64,000 nucleotides of DNA from Candidatus Ruthia endofausta (GCF_013342985.1 NZ_CP054490.1:744001-808000), one strand, 5' to 3'. Shown: positions 25,681-36,100, numbered from the stretch's first letter. Made by a program: numbers and translations. Notes: generated from the sequence alone by a model not told the origin.

Positions 25681-26754
25681 CTAGAAACGAATATATGCAG
25701 AAGAATTTAACTCATGACGTGCACCTTTCCAATCATTGATGTGGAATTTAGTGAACGGCAAACCTGTCTTTTCAAAAAATGCTGGCCAACCAATACGATC
25801 AACCCATTCGCCCATTCTTTCCCAATCACGGGCATCGTCTTTATAAACAGACAAGATATTCTTAACCACGGCGCCAACTTCTGGCCATCTTGGCGGATTG
25901 TTAGGTAAATTAGAAGCGACTAATTTATGGAACGAAGGTTTAGATCTCGCATTTGAGTTCTTGCCACCAATCCATAACGCAATCTTAGAATGCTCAGGAT
26001 CGTTAATTTGCATCGGCGGACATGGCGGAAAGCACGCACCACAGCAAATACATTTCTTCTCATCAACTTCCAATGTTGGCTTGCCATTAACCATTGCAGG
26101 ACGAATCGCAGCAACTGGACAACGTGCAACAACGGTTGGACGCTCACACACATTAGCCACTAAATCATGGTTAATTTTAGGTGGTTTAGTGTGTTGAATA
26201 TTAAGTGCGATATCGCCTTGACCACCACAGTTAATTTGACAACAAGAAGTGGTCATATGTACACGGTTAGGCATTTCTTCACGCGTAAATTCCTCATGCA
26301 GTTCGTCCATGAGCGACTTTACAATACCCGAAGCATCTGTACCTGGAATGTCGCAATGCAACCAACCTTGGGTGTGTGAAATCATGGCTACCGACGGACC
26401 TGTACCACCTACAGGAAAACCTGCTTCAATTAATGCTACAATTAGCGGTTCAACTTTTGCGCCATCAGCCACCATGTACTCAACATTAGAGCGCATGGTA
26501 AAACGAACAAAGCCATCCGCAAACTCATCAGCAATATCAGCTAATTTTCTAATGGTATAAACATCCATTTGACGTGCGGTACCACAGCGAACTGTCCAAA
26601 CTTCTTCATTATTTTTTGAAGTGTGGTGCAATACACCTGAACGAGGACGATCATGATAAACCCACTGTCCGTAGTTACGACGCATCGTCGGGTGCATGTA
26701 TTGAATAGGATCAGGGCAACCTGATTCGATAGGCATTCTTGGTGCTTCAGCCAT
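25681..26754 (-). CDS. dsrB: DsrB, reverse-type dissimilatory sulfite reductase beta subunit
   Basis: The 357-residue protein has a siroheme/[4Fe-4S] motif (TTSCCQINCGGQGD plus VCERPTVVARCPVAA) and an inserted ferredoxin domain KKCICCGACFPPCPPMQI. With DsrA it oxidises DsrC-bound sulfur to sulfite in the cytoplasm. Its motif and the neighbourhood (dsrEFH, dsrL) indicate the oxidative type. AGGAGAAATAAA precedes the ATG; 72 bp separate it from dsrA. Confidence 0.97.
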   Translation of the reverse strand: MAEAPRMPIESGCPDPIQYMHPTMRRNYGQWVYHDRPRSGVLHHTSKNNEEVWTVRCGTARQMDVYTIRKLADIADEFADGFVRFTMRSNVEYMVADGAKVEPLIVALIEAGFPVGGTGPSVAMISHTQGWLHCDIPGTDASGIVKSLMDELHEEFTREEMPNRVHMTTSCCQINCGGQGDIALNIQHTKPPKINHDLVANVCERPTVVARCPVAAIRPAMVNGKPTLEVDEKKCICCGACFPPCPPMQINDPEHSKIALWIGGKNSNARSKPSFHKLVASNLPNNPPRWPEVGAVVKNILSVYKDDARDWERMGEWVDRIGWPAFFEKTGLPFTKFHINDWKGARHELNSSAYIRF

Positions 26755-26826
26755 TTTATTTCTCCTAGTATATAAAGTTAGGTGAGATCTCTACTCACCT
26801 TAAAAATTGTTATTTAAACGATGTAC

Positions 26827-28128
26827 CTATGCACTTGCCTCTGCTTTATTTTCAAACCACTTAACAGCCTCTTCGTCCCATGTGTCCATACGAACGTAAG
26901 ATGAAGTACGTGTAGAATTAACCATATTAGGGTCTACATTAAGGCCAATGCCTTCAAGGAAGTTAACCACGCCAATACGCTCAATCATTTCACCCGTTCT
27001 TTCGTGCTCTAATGCATTCTCAGCAAAAAAATCAATCACTTCACCTGCTAAATCTTCAATCGCTTCAAAATCATCTGCTGTGTCCATTTTCATAAATGGC
27101 ACAACGACTGAACCAAACAAGTCACCAATTTTAAGCGTACGCTTACCACCCATGATAATCATCACGCCTTTATCATCACCTGTTGCTAAGATAGGTTCTA
27201 CGTCACCTTTAGCAATATATTTATGAGTTAAAGGACTGGTAACATTTAAACAATGCATACATTTAACGCAGTTCTTGTTATCAATTGTAATTGAATTATC
27301 TTCATTAAGTGTCATCGCACTGGTAGGACAACGAGAAGTAATGTTGTCAATAACATAACTACGACCTTTGTCTGCAACCATCGCTTTCCATAGGTCTTGA
27401 TTAACTTTAATATCGTCTCTCCAAGTGCCAATAACCGCAAAGTCAGCACGCTGAACTGTATTCATACAATCGTTTGCACAGCCTGATACTTTGAATTTCA
27501 TTTTGTATGGTAATGCTGGACGATGCATGTCATCTAAGAATGCATTAACCAAGGTACGTAAAACTGCTTGCTCATTAACATTTGACATCTCACAACGTGA
27601 AGCACCAACACAAGACATACCCGTGCGCACTGCAGGACCAGCACCGCCTAAATCAAAACCATAATCATTAAATGTATTAAAAATAGTCTGTGTTGTTTCT
27701 TCAGTCGCACCTTGTAACATGATGTCGCCTGATTGGCCATGAAATGCAATCAAACCAGAACCACCGTTATCTACAAACATATCACACATATCTCTTAATA
27801 AAGTTGATGTGTAGTGCATGCCTGCTGGTGGTTGAATGCGTAAAGTATGGAACTCGCTTGCTGCAGGAAACTTATAAGTACCATCTTCGTTTTTTAATTC
27901 GTTAAAACGTGGAATAATACCACCGCCATAACCAATAACACCAACTGTACCGCCTTTCCAGTAGCCTTTTTTGGTTACATATGAAGTTTCTAGTGTGCCT
28001 AATACGTCACGTGCCATTTCAGCGCCAGCATGACTGTCACTTGCTAATCTTTTAAGACCTGTAACGAACGAGGGCCATGGACCATTTTCCAACTCATCAA
28101 GGTTGGGTGTGTTATATAACTCTGCCAT
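26827..28128 (-). CDS. dsrA: DsrA, reverse-type dissimilatory sulfite reductase alpha subunit
   Basis: The 433-residue protein carries the coupled siroheme-[4Fe-4S] ligands CVGASRC and SGCANDCMN and a ferredoxin domain (RCPTSAMT, NCVKCMHCLN). It holds the catalytic siro(heme)amide; DsrN supplies amidation. It is the first gene of the operon and has a strong TGGAGAGA ribosome site. dsrEFH and dsrL downstream mark it as an oxidative enzyme. Upstream, 105 bp separate the ATG from a large inverted repeat. Confidence 0.97.
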   Translation of the reverse strand: MAELYNTPNLDELENGPWPSFVTGLKRLASDSHAGAEMARDVLGTLETSYVTKKGYWKGGTVGVIGYGGGIIPRFNELKNEDGTYKFPAASEFHTLRIQPPAGMHYTSTLLRDMCDMFVDNGGSGLIAFHGQSGDIMLQGATEETTQTIFNTFNDYGFDLGGAGPAVRTGMSCVGASRCEMSNVNEQAVLRTLVNAFLDDMHRPALPYKMKFKVSGCANDCMNTVQRADFAVIGTWRDDIKVNQDLWKAMVADKGRSYVIDNITSRCPTSAMTLNEDNSITIDNKNCVKCMHCLNVTSPLTHKYIAKGDVEPILATGDDKGVMIIMGGKRTLKIGDLFGSVVVPFMKMDTADDFEAIEDLAGEVIDFFAENALEHERTGEMIERIGVVNFLEGIGLNVDPNMVNSTRTSSYVRMDTWDEEAVKWFENKAEASA

Positions 28129-28332
28129 TTTATCTCTCCAGTATATTTAAGTAAATCCCCTTGCTTTTTCCAAAAGGAAATATGAACGAAATAGATTATA
28201 CTTAAATGAAAGAAAATACCAGCGTTTATTAGTGGTACTAACTACTATCCCTTAGGAGGTAGATTGCTTTAATTCTCAAAAAATCAAACTAATCTACCTC
28301 CTAAGGGATAGTAGTTAGTATGAGCAAGTATT
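28129..28332. promoter_or_regulatory. dsr operon leader and promoter region
   Basis: The 204-bp gap between gltD and dsrA contains the 30-bp inverted repeat and, between 28129 and 28235, an AT-rich stretch in which a dsr promoter is expected. No convincing -35/-10 pair was identified by eye. If the inverted repeat ends the gltD transcript, the promoter must lie in the 107 bp on the dsrA side. Confidence 0.45.
28236..28320. repeat. Perfect 30-bp inverted repeat with 25-nt loop upstream of dsrA
   Basis: Arms at 28236-28265 and 28291-28320 are exact reverse complements over 30 bp (left arm begins TACTAACTACTATCCCTTAG). The loop is AT-rich. It begins 13 bp after the gltD stop. It has no T-run after the stem on the minus strand, so it is not a standard rho-independent terminator, though it could still end or stabilise transcripts. 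Confidence 0.97.
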
Positions 28333-29766
28333 TCATACTAGATATTCATTAACTTTAGCAGCAACACCACGACCTTCATTAATAGCCCACACAACCAACG
28401 ATTGTCCACGACGACAGTCTCCAGCGGTAAAAATTCCTTTTTGTGATGTTGTGTATTGACCGTATTTAGCCTTATAATTACCACGTTCATCAAGCTCAAT
28501 ATTAGCATCATCACTTAAATAATGCTCAGGAGATACAAAGCCCATTGACAGTAAAACTAATTGTGTATACCAAGTTCTTTCACTGCCATCAATTTGGGTT
28601 AATTGCCCGTCTTTAAAATCAACATTGACCGTTCTTAAGCCAGTGACAAAACCCTGTTCATCTTTAATAAACGATTTGGTCATTAAATGATATTGTCTTG
28701 GATCTTTACCAAACATTTCTGTTACTTCGGCGTGTCCATAATCCACACGATAAATGAGTGGCCATAATGGCCAAGGATTGTTTGACGAACGCTCAACTGG
28801 CGGCTTGGCCATTAACTCAAAATTCACAATCGATTTTGCACCTTGGCGTAGCGCTGTGCCAATACAATCTGTGCCTGTATCGCCACCACCAATCACAATC
28901 ACATCCTTACCTTTGGCGGATAAATCTGACTCATCTTCACGTCCAATATCTAGCAAACTTTTGGTGTTTTTAGCTAAATATTCCATTGCCAAATGTATGC
29001 CTTGTGCTTGGCGATTATCCACTAATAAATCTCGTGCTCTACTTGCACCTGTGGTTAACACAAGTGCATCAAAACCTTGTTGTAATTGTGTGGTGGTGAT
29101 GTCTTTGCCAACATCGACATTGGTTATAAATTCAACCCCTGAGTCTTGCATTAATTTCACACGGCAATCAACCACATTTTTACCAAGTTTCATATTTGGA
29201 ATGCCATACATTAATAAGCCGCCAATACGGTCATCACGCTCAAATATAGTAACATTGTGACCGATTTTATTTAACTCATCTGCCGCTGCTAAACCTGCAG
29301 GACCAGAGCCAATAATAGCAATTTTTTTATCCGTTCTATACTCAACTGTGTAGGGCTTAACCCAGCCTTTATCAAAACCTTTGTCAATAATGGCTTGCTC
29401 AATATTCTTAATCGCGACTGCAGGATTATTAATACCCAATACGCAAGAACCTTCGCAAGGCGCTGGACAAACTCGACCTGTAAATTCTGGGAAATTATTG
29501 GTTTTTAATAAACGTGCTAGTGCTTCTCGCCATTTATTATGATAAATTAAATCGTTAAATTCTGGAATTAGATTATCAACTGGACAACCATTTTCTGACT
29601 GGCAAAAAGGCACACCACAATCCATGCACCTTGCACCTTGCTCTTGAAGATGAGCCTTATCATGATGATTCGTAAAGATCTCACCATAATCTTTAATGCG
29701 CAAATCCACAGAGCGATAAGCCTCGGTTTTTCTATCAAATTCTTTAAAGCCAGTTACCTTTCCCAT
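28333..29766 (-). CDS. gltD: Glutamate synthase small subunit
   Basis: The start is set at the ATG at 29766 (MGKVTGFKEF), the normal GltD N-terminus; a GTG 9 bp earlier is in frame. The 477-residue protein has the N-terminal cluster motifs CMDCGVPFCQSENGCPV and CPAPCEGSCVLGI, FAD site IIGSGPAGLAAADEL and NADPH site VIGGGDTGTDCIG. It feeds NADPH electrons to GltB for glutamate formation from glutamine and 2-oxoglutarate. gltB is not in the window. It is paralogous to DsrL, which has replaced the NADPH-to-GltB role with dsr electron flow. Confidence 0.92.
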   Translation of the reverse strand: MGKVTGFKEFDRKTEAYRSVDLRIKDYGEIFTNHHDKAHLQEQGARCMDCGVPFCQSENGCPVDNLIPEFNDLIYHNKWREALARLLKTNNFPEFTGRVCPAPCEGSCVLGINNPAVAIKNIEQAIIDKGFDKGWVKPYTVEYRTDKKIAIIGSGPAGLAAADELNKIGHNVTIFERDDRIGGLLMYGIPNMKLGKNVVDCRVKLMQDSGVEFITNVDVGKDITTTQLQQGFDALVLTTGASRARDLLVDNRQAQGIHLAMEYLAKNTKSLLDIGREDESDLSAKGKDVIVIGGGDTGTDCIGTALRQGAKSIVNFELMAKPPVERSSNNPWPLWPLIYRVDYGHAEVTEMFGKDPRQYHLMTKSFIKDEQGFVTGLRTVNVDFKDGQLTQIDGSERTWYTQLVLLSMGFVSPEHYLSDDANIELDERGNYKAKYGQYTTSQKGIFTAGDCRRGQSLVVWAINEGRGVAAKVNEYLV

Positions 29767-29862
29767 AACAAACACTCAAATATAAATTTAAAAGATTATG
29801 CCATATTTTTCGTAAAAGTGTACCACTCAAAAACTAGATAAAATTATATGACAAAATAGCGG

Positions 29863-29868
29863 TATAAT
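29863..29868 (+). promoter_or_regulatory. Candidate -10 box of rplS
   Basis: A perfect TATAAT lies 40 bp before the rplS ATG in the gltD-rplS divergent spacer. No good -35 hexamer is at 16-18 bp, so only the -10 is proposed. An AGGGA ribosome site follows at about 29895. Confidence 0.35.
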
Positions 29869-29908
29869 TATTCCTTTTTTATGAAAGTTTATTCAAGGGA
29901 ACACTCAA

Positions 29909-30262
29909 ATGAATTTAATTGATCAAATTGAGAGCGAACAACTAAGATTAGACCTACCTTCATTCGCATCAGGCGATACGATTACTGTACAAGTAAGAGT
30001 ACGTGAAGGCGAGCGTGAAAGATTGCAAGCATTTGAAGGTGTTGTTATTGCCAAGAAAAACCGAGGTATTGGCTCAGCATTCACAGTTAGAAAGATTTCT
30101 TATGGCGAGGGTGTTGAAAGAGTTTTTCAAACCCATTCAAAAATGATTGATTCAATTGAAGTAAAGCGTCGCGGTAAAGTTCATCAAGCCAAACTTTATT
30201 ATCTTCGTGGCCTTACTGGCAAGAAAGCTAGAATTAAAGAAAAACTTCAGCTTAAAAAATAA
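29909..30262 (+). CDS. rplS: 50S ribosomal protein L19
   Basis: The 117-residue protein has the family features: [59 protein letters not shown] and the basic tail [11 protein letters not shown]. It sits at the 30S-50S interface. In most gammaproteobacteria it ends the rpsP-rimM-trmD-rplS operon; here it stands alone between gltD and xerD. Sequence and length are normal. Confidence 0.97.
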   Translation: MNLIDQIESEQLRLDLPSFASGDTITVQVRVREGERERLQAFEGVVIAKKNRGIGSAFTVRKISYGEGVERVFQTHSKMIDSIEVKRRGKVHQAKLYYLRGLTGKKARIKEKLQLKK

Positions 30263-30334
30263 ACGATTTTTTTGATGAAAAATATCGGCCTTCACCGGCA
30301 TTTTTTATAAGCCGTTATCTGTCATAATTTGGTA

Positions 30335-31216
30335 ATGGATAATTCAATACTCATTGATCAATTTTTAGACAACTACTGGCTTTCATCAGGCGCTAGCAAA
30401 AATACGCTATCGGCTTATCGCTCTGATCTTAATTTATTTTCAAAATGGGTCAATAAATCACTCTCTGGTATTAGCGATACACATATTAATCAATATTTTA
30501 ATGAGCGCCAATCAACATCTATGAGTGCCGCCACACAAGCCAGAATACTCACCTGTTTACGTATTTTTTACCAATACTTAATTAAACAAAAAGTCATTAA
30601 AAAAAATCCGACTGATAAATTACACCATCCTAAACAAGCGCAAAAACTACCCGTTTTTTTAAATATTAATGAGGTTGAGAGGCTGCTTAATACACCCGAT
30701 CATAACACTATTTTTGGCCTGCGTGACCAAGCCATGTTAGAACTTTTATACGCTTGTGGACTGCGTGTCTCGGAGTTGATTAATCTGAGTTATCATCATA
30801 TTAACCTGGCTGATGAATATATTCGCATTCATGGTAAGGGTAATAAAGAGCGTCTTTTACCAATGGGTGAAATGGCAATGGATTGTTTAACAAATTACGA
30901 AAAAAATGCAAGGCCATTTTTATTAAGGAACGGCCAAACTGATGGTTATTTTCTAACCAATCGTGGCACTAATATGAGCCGACAAAATTTTTTTTATATC
31001 ATTAAAGGTTACGCATTCAAAGCAGGTATTAATAAACCCTTATCACCACATACACTGCGCCATGCTTTTGCCACACACCTTGTACAAAAAGGGGCAGACT
31101 TACGTAGTGTGCAATTAATGCTTGGACATAGTGACATTTCTAGTACACAAATCTACACCCATATTCAAAATACCCAGCTTAAATCACAACATAGCAAGCA
31201 CCACCCCAGAGGATAG
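30335..31216 (+). CDS. xerD: Site-specific tyrosine recombinase (XerD-type)
   Basis: The ATG at 30335 starts MDNSILIDQFLDNYWLSSG, as XerD does; a TTG 6 bp earlier is in frame. The 293-residue protein has an N-terminal SAM-like DNA-binding domain (1-105) and a C-terminal catalytic domain with YACGLRVSEL, HGKGNKERLLP, HTLRHAFATHL and LGHSDISSTQIYTH, supplying the Arg-His-Arg-Tyr set. With XerC it resolves chromosome dimers at dif. XerC versus XerD assignment rests on the N-terminus and is fairly secure; no dif site was found in the window. Confidence 0.9.
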   Translation: MDNSILIDQFLDNYWLSSGASKNTLSAYRSDLNLFSKWVNKSLSGISDTHINQYFNERQSTSMSAATQARILTCLRIFYQYLIKQKVIKKNPTDKLHHPKQAQKLPVFLNINEVERLLNTPDHNTIFGLRDQAMLELLYACGLRVSELINLSYHHINLADEYIRIHGKGNKERLLPMGEMAMDCLTNYEKNARPFLLRNGQTDGYFLTNRGTNMSRQNFFYIIKGYAFKAGINKPLSPHTLRHAFATHLVQKGADLRSVQLMLGHSDISSTQIYTHIQNTQLKSQHSKHHPRG

Positions 31217-31289
31217 CAATAAATAGATCATAATCTTATATCAAATAAGAGATAATAAGTACAGCACAATCTTCCCTTTAAGGCTATTA

Positions 31290-31477
31290 ATATTTTGCAA
31301 AAAAAAATAAGTAATAGCGTTATTGCCATCCATTTTTATTTCAGTAACTGCACACGAAAGTTCACACTCTATGTTAAAAAAAATAAAGTAGTGTCCCTTC
31401 AAAAAGACTACAGAATTGGCGATAGTGGGCATGATATTCTTAAAATAAAAGAATGGGCTAATGCTGTGGCAACTTAA
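31290..31477 (+). pseudogene. Remnant frame of an unrecognised protein (perhaps peptidoglycan-binding)
   Basis: About 60 open codons, QKKISNSVIAIHFYFS to ILKIKEWANAVAT, end in a TAA that overlaps the next ATG (TAATG). The segment RIGDSGHDILKIKEW resembles the beginning of a PG_binding_1 repeat. There is no clear start or ribosome site. Together with the following frames it suggests a lost wall-enzyme operon downstream of xerD. Confidence 0.35.
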
Positions 31478-32060
31478 TGAAAACTTTACTAGCAATATTA
31501 TTAGGCTTAGCCACACATAGTGTTTGATCAAACAACTGAAACAGTTCTCGAACAAGTGCAATAATTTCTCAACCTACCCCCGCCACAGGCATACTTAATA
31601 ATACGACTTGGAAAGCCCTGGTTTCACCTATGACTAAAACATTTAACACTTAGGCTTTTTCCAATAGAACCTTGCGTGAAAAAATGAGATACTTTGCCAC
31701 TAAACACTTGCAATATAAAGCATCTGAATTGACAGAGGGGAATATTGGGCCGTGGGTTAAAGAATGACCATGATGGCGATTGGACGTACTGGTGTCAAGG
31801 ATTTGTATGTTTTGTATGTACCATTTTAAATCAAACTTTTAGCACTATTGGCGAATATTTTAGTAAATACTATGCCAATACTTGGACAGTTGAAGTTATG
31901 CGCAAAAAAGCACGCATTAAAAAATTATTGGCCCCATCAGCAACTCAAAGATAAAACATCACACCCCACAAGAGGACTAGATTGCGCTGTACATATCCAC
32001 TAAAGATGCTCCCTCCGTGCTCATCACACAGAAATTATCAAGCAATACAAGAAATATCCA
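31478..32060 (+). pseudogene. Exported peptidoglycan-binding / CHAP-like protein, decayed
   Basis: A signal-like start MKTLLAILLGLATHSV is closed at once by TGA. Broken frames continue with TGILNNTTWKALV (PG_binding-like), REKMRYFATKHLQYKASELT, GNIGPWVKE, and GDWTYWCQGFVCFV with YANTWTVEVMRKKA, where the Cys in a WCxGFVxxV setting recalls CHAP/NlpC-type hydrolases. At least four frame changes and several stops are present. The original function is inferred only from these motifs. Confidence 0.45.
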
Positions 32061-32079
32061 AGCAATATAGAGAAATTAT

Positions 32080-32671
32080 TGAGAAGTTACCCGAATACAA
32101 TTGTCCTTTTTTAATGACAATCACATCATTTTTAAAAAAGGACAAACGTTTATTATTTGATGATAATAAGACCAAAACACTTGTTTGACCCGGGAAGAAT
32201 TACTAATCAAGATTTTTTCAAAACCATGTATGGCGATACCCAAGAAAAAGTTGAACAAAATCTTACTGAAATTATTTGAGAGCCAAAACTTGATGGACGT
32301 AAAATTAAAGTGACTAAAATTAATGGTGTAGCAAGCAAAATAAAAGCCATTGGGCGAGGAGTTAGACAGCTATCCAGAACTCAAACCATTCATCCATAAT
32401 ATTGCAGAAAACTATAAGTGGCGTAAAGTTAAAGGCACTAATTAATCAAGCCTACCTAACTTTTGGTATTGCGATTGACCTTAATGTTGCTGAATCTAGT
32501 TACTTGAAATGGGGTTGAAAATGCACAGATGAGCACCAAATTCTTGCTTCACATGTTAATAAAATACCACAAATTATTATTGATACTTTTGAGAAATATA
32601 GCTTTATTTGGGATGGAAAGTGGTATCACCACGATACGATGCACTTTGAATATAGAGCTGAATTATTATAA
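32080..32671 (+). pseudogene. M15-family (VanY-like) peptidase, decayed
   Basis: Pieces in three frames match an M15_4-type peptidase: LLFDDNKTKTL, PGRITNQDFFKTMYGDTQE, KLDGRKIKVTKINGVASK, ELDSYPELKPFIHNIAENYKWR, FGIAIDLNVAESSY, IIIDTFEKYSFIWDGKWYHHDTMHFEYR. The zinc site FGIAIDLN and HHDTMHFEYR remain readable. Frameshifts and stops (for example TGA in place of the residue before EPKLDG) rule out a product. It ends 4 bp before greA's stop, on the opposite strand. Confidence 0.8.
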
Positions 32672-32675
32672 AACG

Positions 32676-33152
32676 TTAAATATACTCAACATTTAATATT
32701 TTATAAACAATATCACCTTTGGGCGCTTTCACTGTCACCTCATCACCCTCTTCATTACCCATTAATGCACTGGCGATTGGCGAATGACAAGAAATCTTAC
32801 CTAATACAATATCAGCTTCATCTTCACCCACAATTCGATACGTAATTTCACTATCATCTTCAATGTTCATTAGAGTAATAGTAGTACCAAAAACACAGCG
32901 ACCATCTTGCTTAAGTTTGACAACATCAATCACTTGCATGCGCGAAAGTTTTGACTCAATTTCTTTAATTCGACTTTCAATAAAGCTTTGCTCTTCTTTA
33001 GCGGCGTGATATTCAGCGTTCTCTTTAAGATCGCCATGGGCACGTGCTGTGGCAATATGTTCAATAACACGTGGACGACTAATGTCTTTAAGTTTAAGTA
33101 GCTCTGCTTCTAGTGCTTTTGCACCAAAAACGGTCATCGGTATATTTTCCAT
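32676..33152 (-). CDS. greA: Transcription elongation factor GreA
   Basis: The 158-residue protein has an N-terminal coiled-coil (1-75) with the tip motif ATARAHGDLKENAEYHAAKEEQ carrying the acidic residues that stimulate RNA polymerase cleavage, and a C-terminal FKBP-like domain with GKISCHSPIASALMG. It rescues backtracked polymerase. Its start overlaps the last base of the carB stop, so it ends a carA-mlaA-carB-greA run; carAB-greA linkage is common. Confidence 0.97.
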   Translation of the reverse strand: MENIPMTVFGAKALEAELLKLKDISRPRVIEHIATARAHGDLKENAEYHAAKEEQSFIESRIKEIESKLSRMQVIDVVKLKQDGRCVFGTTITLMNIEDDSEITYRIVGEDEADIVLGKISCHSPIASALMGNEEGDEVTVKAPKGDIVYKILNVEYI

Positions 33153-36100
33153 TATGAGTGTAGTGATTGAAGTTTAGTTATGGTAAGTTTATTATTGGCT
33201 TTCAAACCATCCAGCATAGCGAATGCAGCTGCTACTGTGGTGGTAAATGGTACTTTATGTACTAATGCTTGACAACGAATCGCTGCAGCATCAGTCACAC
33301 CTTGAGTATCTTCAGTTGAGTTAATAATCAAATCGATATCATCATTTTTAATCATATCGACAACATGTGGTGAGCCTTCTGATACCTTATTAACCACTTC
33401 ACATTCAAGCCCAGCTTCATTTAGCATGTCTCTATTACTGCGTGTTGAAACCAAGCTAAAGCCTTGTGCTGATAATTTTTTACCCAAATCAATCAGCTTA
33501 TTACGATCAAGCCTGCGCAAACTAACAAACACCTTGCCATTTTCTGGTGCACGACTGCCTGCTGCTAATTGAGCTTTATCAAAGGCTGAAGCAAAATCTT
33601 TACCAATGCCCATCACTTCGCCTGTTGAGCGCATTTCAGGACCTAAAATTGGATCCACACCTAAAAATTTATTAAATGGAAACACAGCTTCTTTAACGCT
33701 AAAATGCTTAGGAATAATCTCTTTGGTAAAATTTTGTGCTTTGAGTGACACGCCCGACATCACACGTGCGGCAATATTAGCAAGTGGCACGCCAATTGCT
33801 TTAGAAACAAAAGGAACTGTGCGTGAAGCACGTGGGTTAACTTCAATAATATAAATCTCACCATCTTGATAAGCCAATTGGGTGTTCATTAAACCAACCA
33901 CGTTTAATTTTTTAGCCATGGCAACAACCTGAGCACGCATTTCATCTAATACATCACTGGCTAGCGAATAAGGCGGCAATGAACAAGCAGAATCGCCTGA
34001 ATGGATACCTGCTTGCTCAATATGTTGCATAATACCACCAATCACCACATCTTCACCATCGCAAATTGCATCAATATCAACTTCAATAGCATGGTCTAAA
34101 AATGAATCCAACAAAACAGGGGAATCGTTTGATACTTGGACTGCTGTGTGCATGTAATGCTCAAGACTGTCTTTGTCATAAACAATCTCCATCGCTCGAC
34201 CACCAAGCACATAAGAAGGTCTAACTACTAATGGAAAACCAATTGCATCTGCAATATCTTGTGCTTGTTCTAATGAACGTGCTGTACCATTTAGCGGCTG
34301 CTTAAGCCCTAATTCTTGCAACATTTTAGAAAAACACTCTCTATCTTCAGCCAAATCAATAGCATCTGGGGTTGTGCCAATAATATTTGCACCACTTTTT
34401 TCCAATGCCTCAGCTAGTTTAAGTGGTGTTTGACCACCATAATGCACAATAATGCCATCTGGATTTTCAACATCAATAACCGCTAGAACATCTTCTAAAG
34501 TTAATGGCTCAAAATACAAACGATCTGAAATATCATAATCGGTTGAAACTGTTTCAGGATTACAATTTACCATAATTGTCTCAAACCCATCTTCTCGTAA
34601 AGCGAGTGATGCATGCACACAACAATAATCAAACTCAATACCTTGCCCAATACGATTGGGCCCGCCACCCAAAATCATAATTTTTTTCTTATCAGTTGGG
34701 TTGGCTTCACACTCAAGTTGATAAGTTGAATATAAATAAGCAGTCTGGGTATCAAATTCTACCGCACAACTGTCCACTCGCTTAAACACAGGTTTAATGT
34801 TAAGTGCACGGCGACGTTCACGCACTGAGGATTCGCTACAGCAGAATAATTGCGCCAAACGTGCATCAGAAAAGCCTTTACGCTTCAAAGTAAACATTTT
34901 ATCAGCGTCAACATTGGTCACATTCGTGCCGTTAATTTGTGACTCGATTGAAACAATGTCTTGTATTTGCGCTAAAAACCAAGGATCAACTCTAGACAAA
35001 TCAAACACTTCTTCAACACTCATGCCTAATCTAAAGGCATCAGCCAAATAGAAAATACGCTCGCCTCGAGCTGAAATACACTCAGAACGTATTTTATTGC
35101 GTGCATCATAAGCGTTCAAATCAACAACAGGATCTAATCCGACCTTATCGGCCTCCAGCCCTCTTAATGCTTTTTGTAAAGATTCTTGAAAGGTTGAACC
35201 AATAGCCATTACTTCACCCACAGACTTCATTTGCGTGGTTAAACAATCATCCGCTTTGGGAAATTTTTCAAAAGCAAACCTTGGAATTTTAGTTACTACG
35301 TAATCAATACTTGGCTCAAAAGAAGCGGGTGTTTTACCACCTGTAATTTCATTGTCGAGTTCGTTTAAAGTGTAGCCTACAGCTAATTTTGCAGCCACTC
35401 TGGCAATAGGAAAGCCTGTTGCTTTTGATGCCAATGCTGATGAGCGAGACACACGTGGGTTCATCTCAATAATAGTTAAACGACCATCTTCTGGATTAAG
35501 CGCAAATTGCACGTTTGAACCACCTGTATCAACCCCAATTTCACGAAGCACTGCTAATGAAGCATTACGCATCACTTGATATTCTTTATCAGTTAGCGTT
35601 TGTGCAGGTGCAACAGTAATTGAGTCACCCGTATGAATACCCACAGGATCAAAATTTTCAATAGAACAAATAATAATACAATTATCCTTGCTATCACGTA
35701 CCACTTCCATCTCAAACTCTTTCCAGCCAAGAATAGACTCTTCAATTAAAAGCTCATTAGTCGGCGAAAGGTCTAAACCTCGTTCGCAAATTTCAACAAA
35801 TTCCTCTTTGTTATAAGCAATACCACCACCACTACCACCCATGGTAAATGAGGGGCGAATAACGGTTGGAAAACCTACTGTTTCTTGTACAGTATGTGCT
35901 TGCTCCATATTATGAGCCACGGCGGCTTTCGGCATATCAAGGCCAATTTTTAACATCGCCTCACGAAATAGATTACGATCTTCGGCTTTATCAATGGCTT
36001 CTTTCTTAGCACCAATCATTTCCACGCCGTGCTTCTTAAGCACACTATGACGCTCTAAATCAAGTGCACAATTAAGTGCAGTTTGCCCACCCATGGTCGG

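Noticed and set aside
28236-28320. Ordinary rho-independent terminator for gltD
   Set aside because: The stem is far longer than usual and no T-run follows on the minus strand; kept as an unexplained inverted repeat.
30272-30308. Terminator after rplS
   Set aside because: A T-run follows GGCCTTCACCGGC, but only about three base pairs can form, too weak to call.
31982-32188. 68-codon ORF as an intact small gene
   Set aside because: Its second half reads as the start of the M15 peptidase relic and it joins broken frames on both sides.
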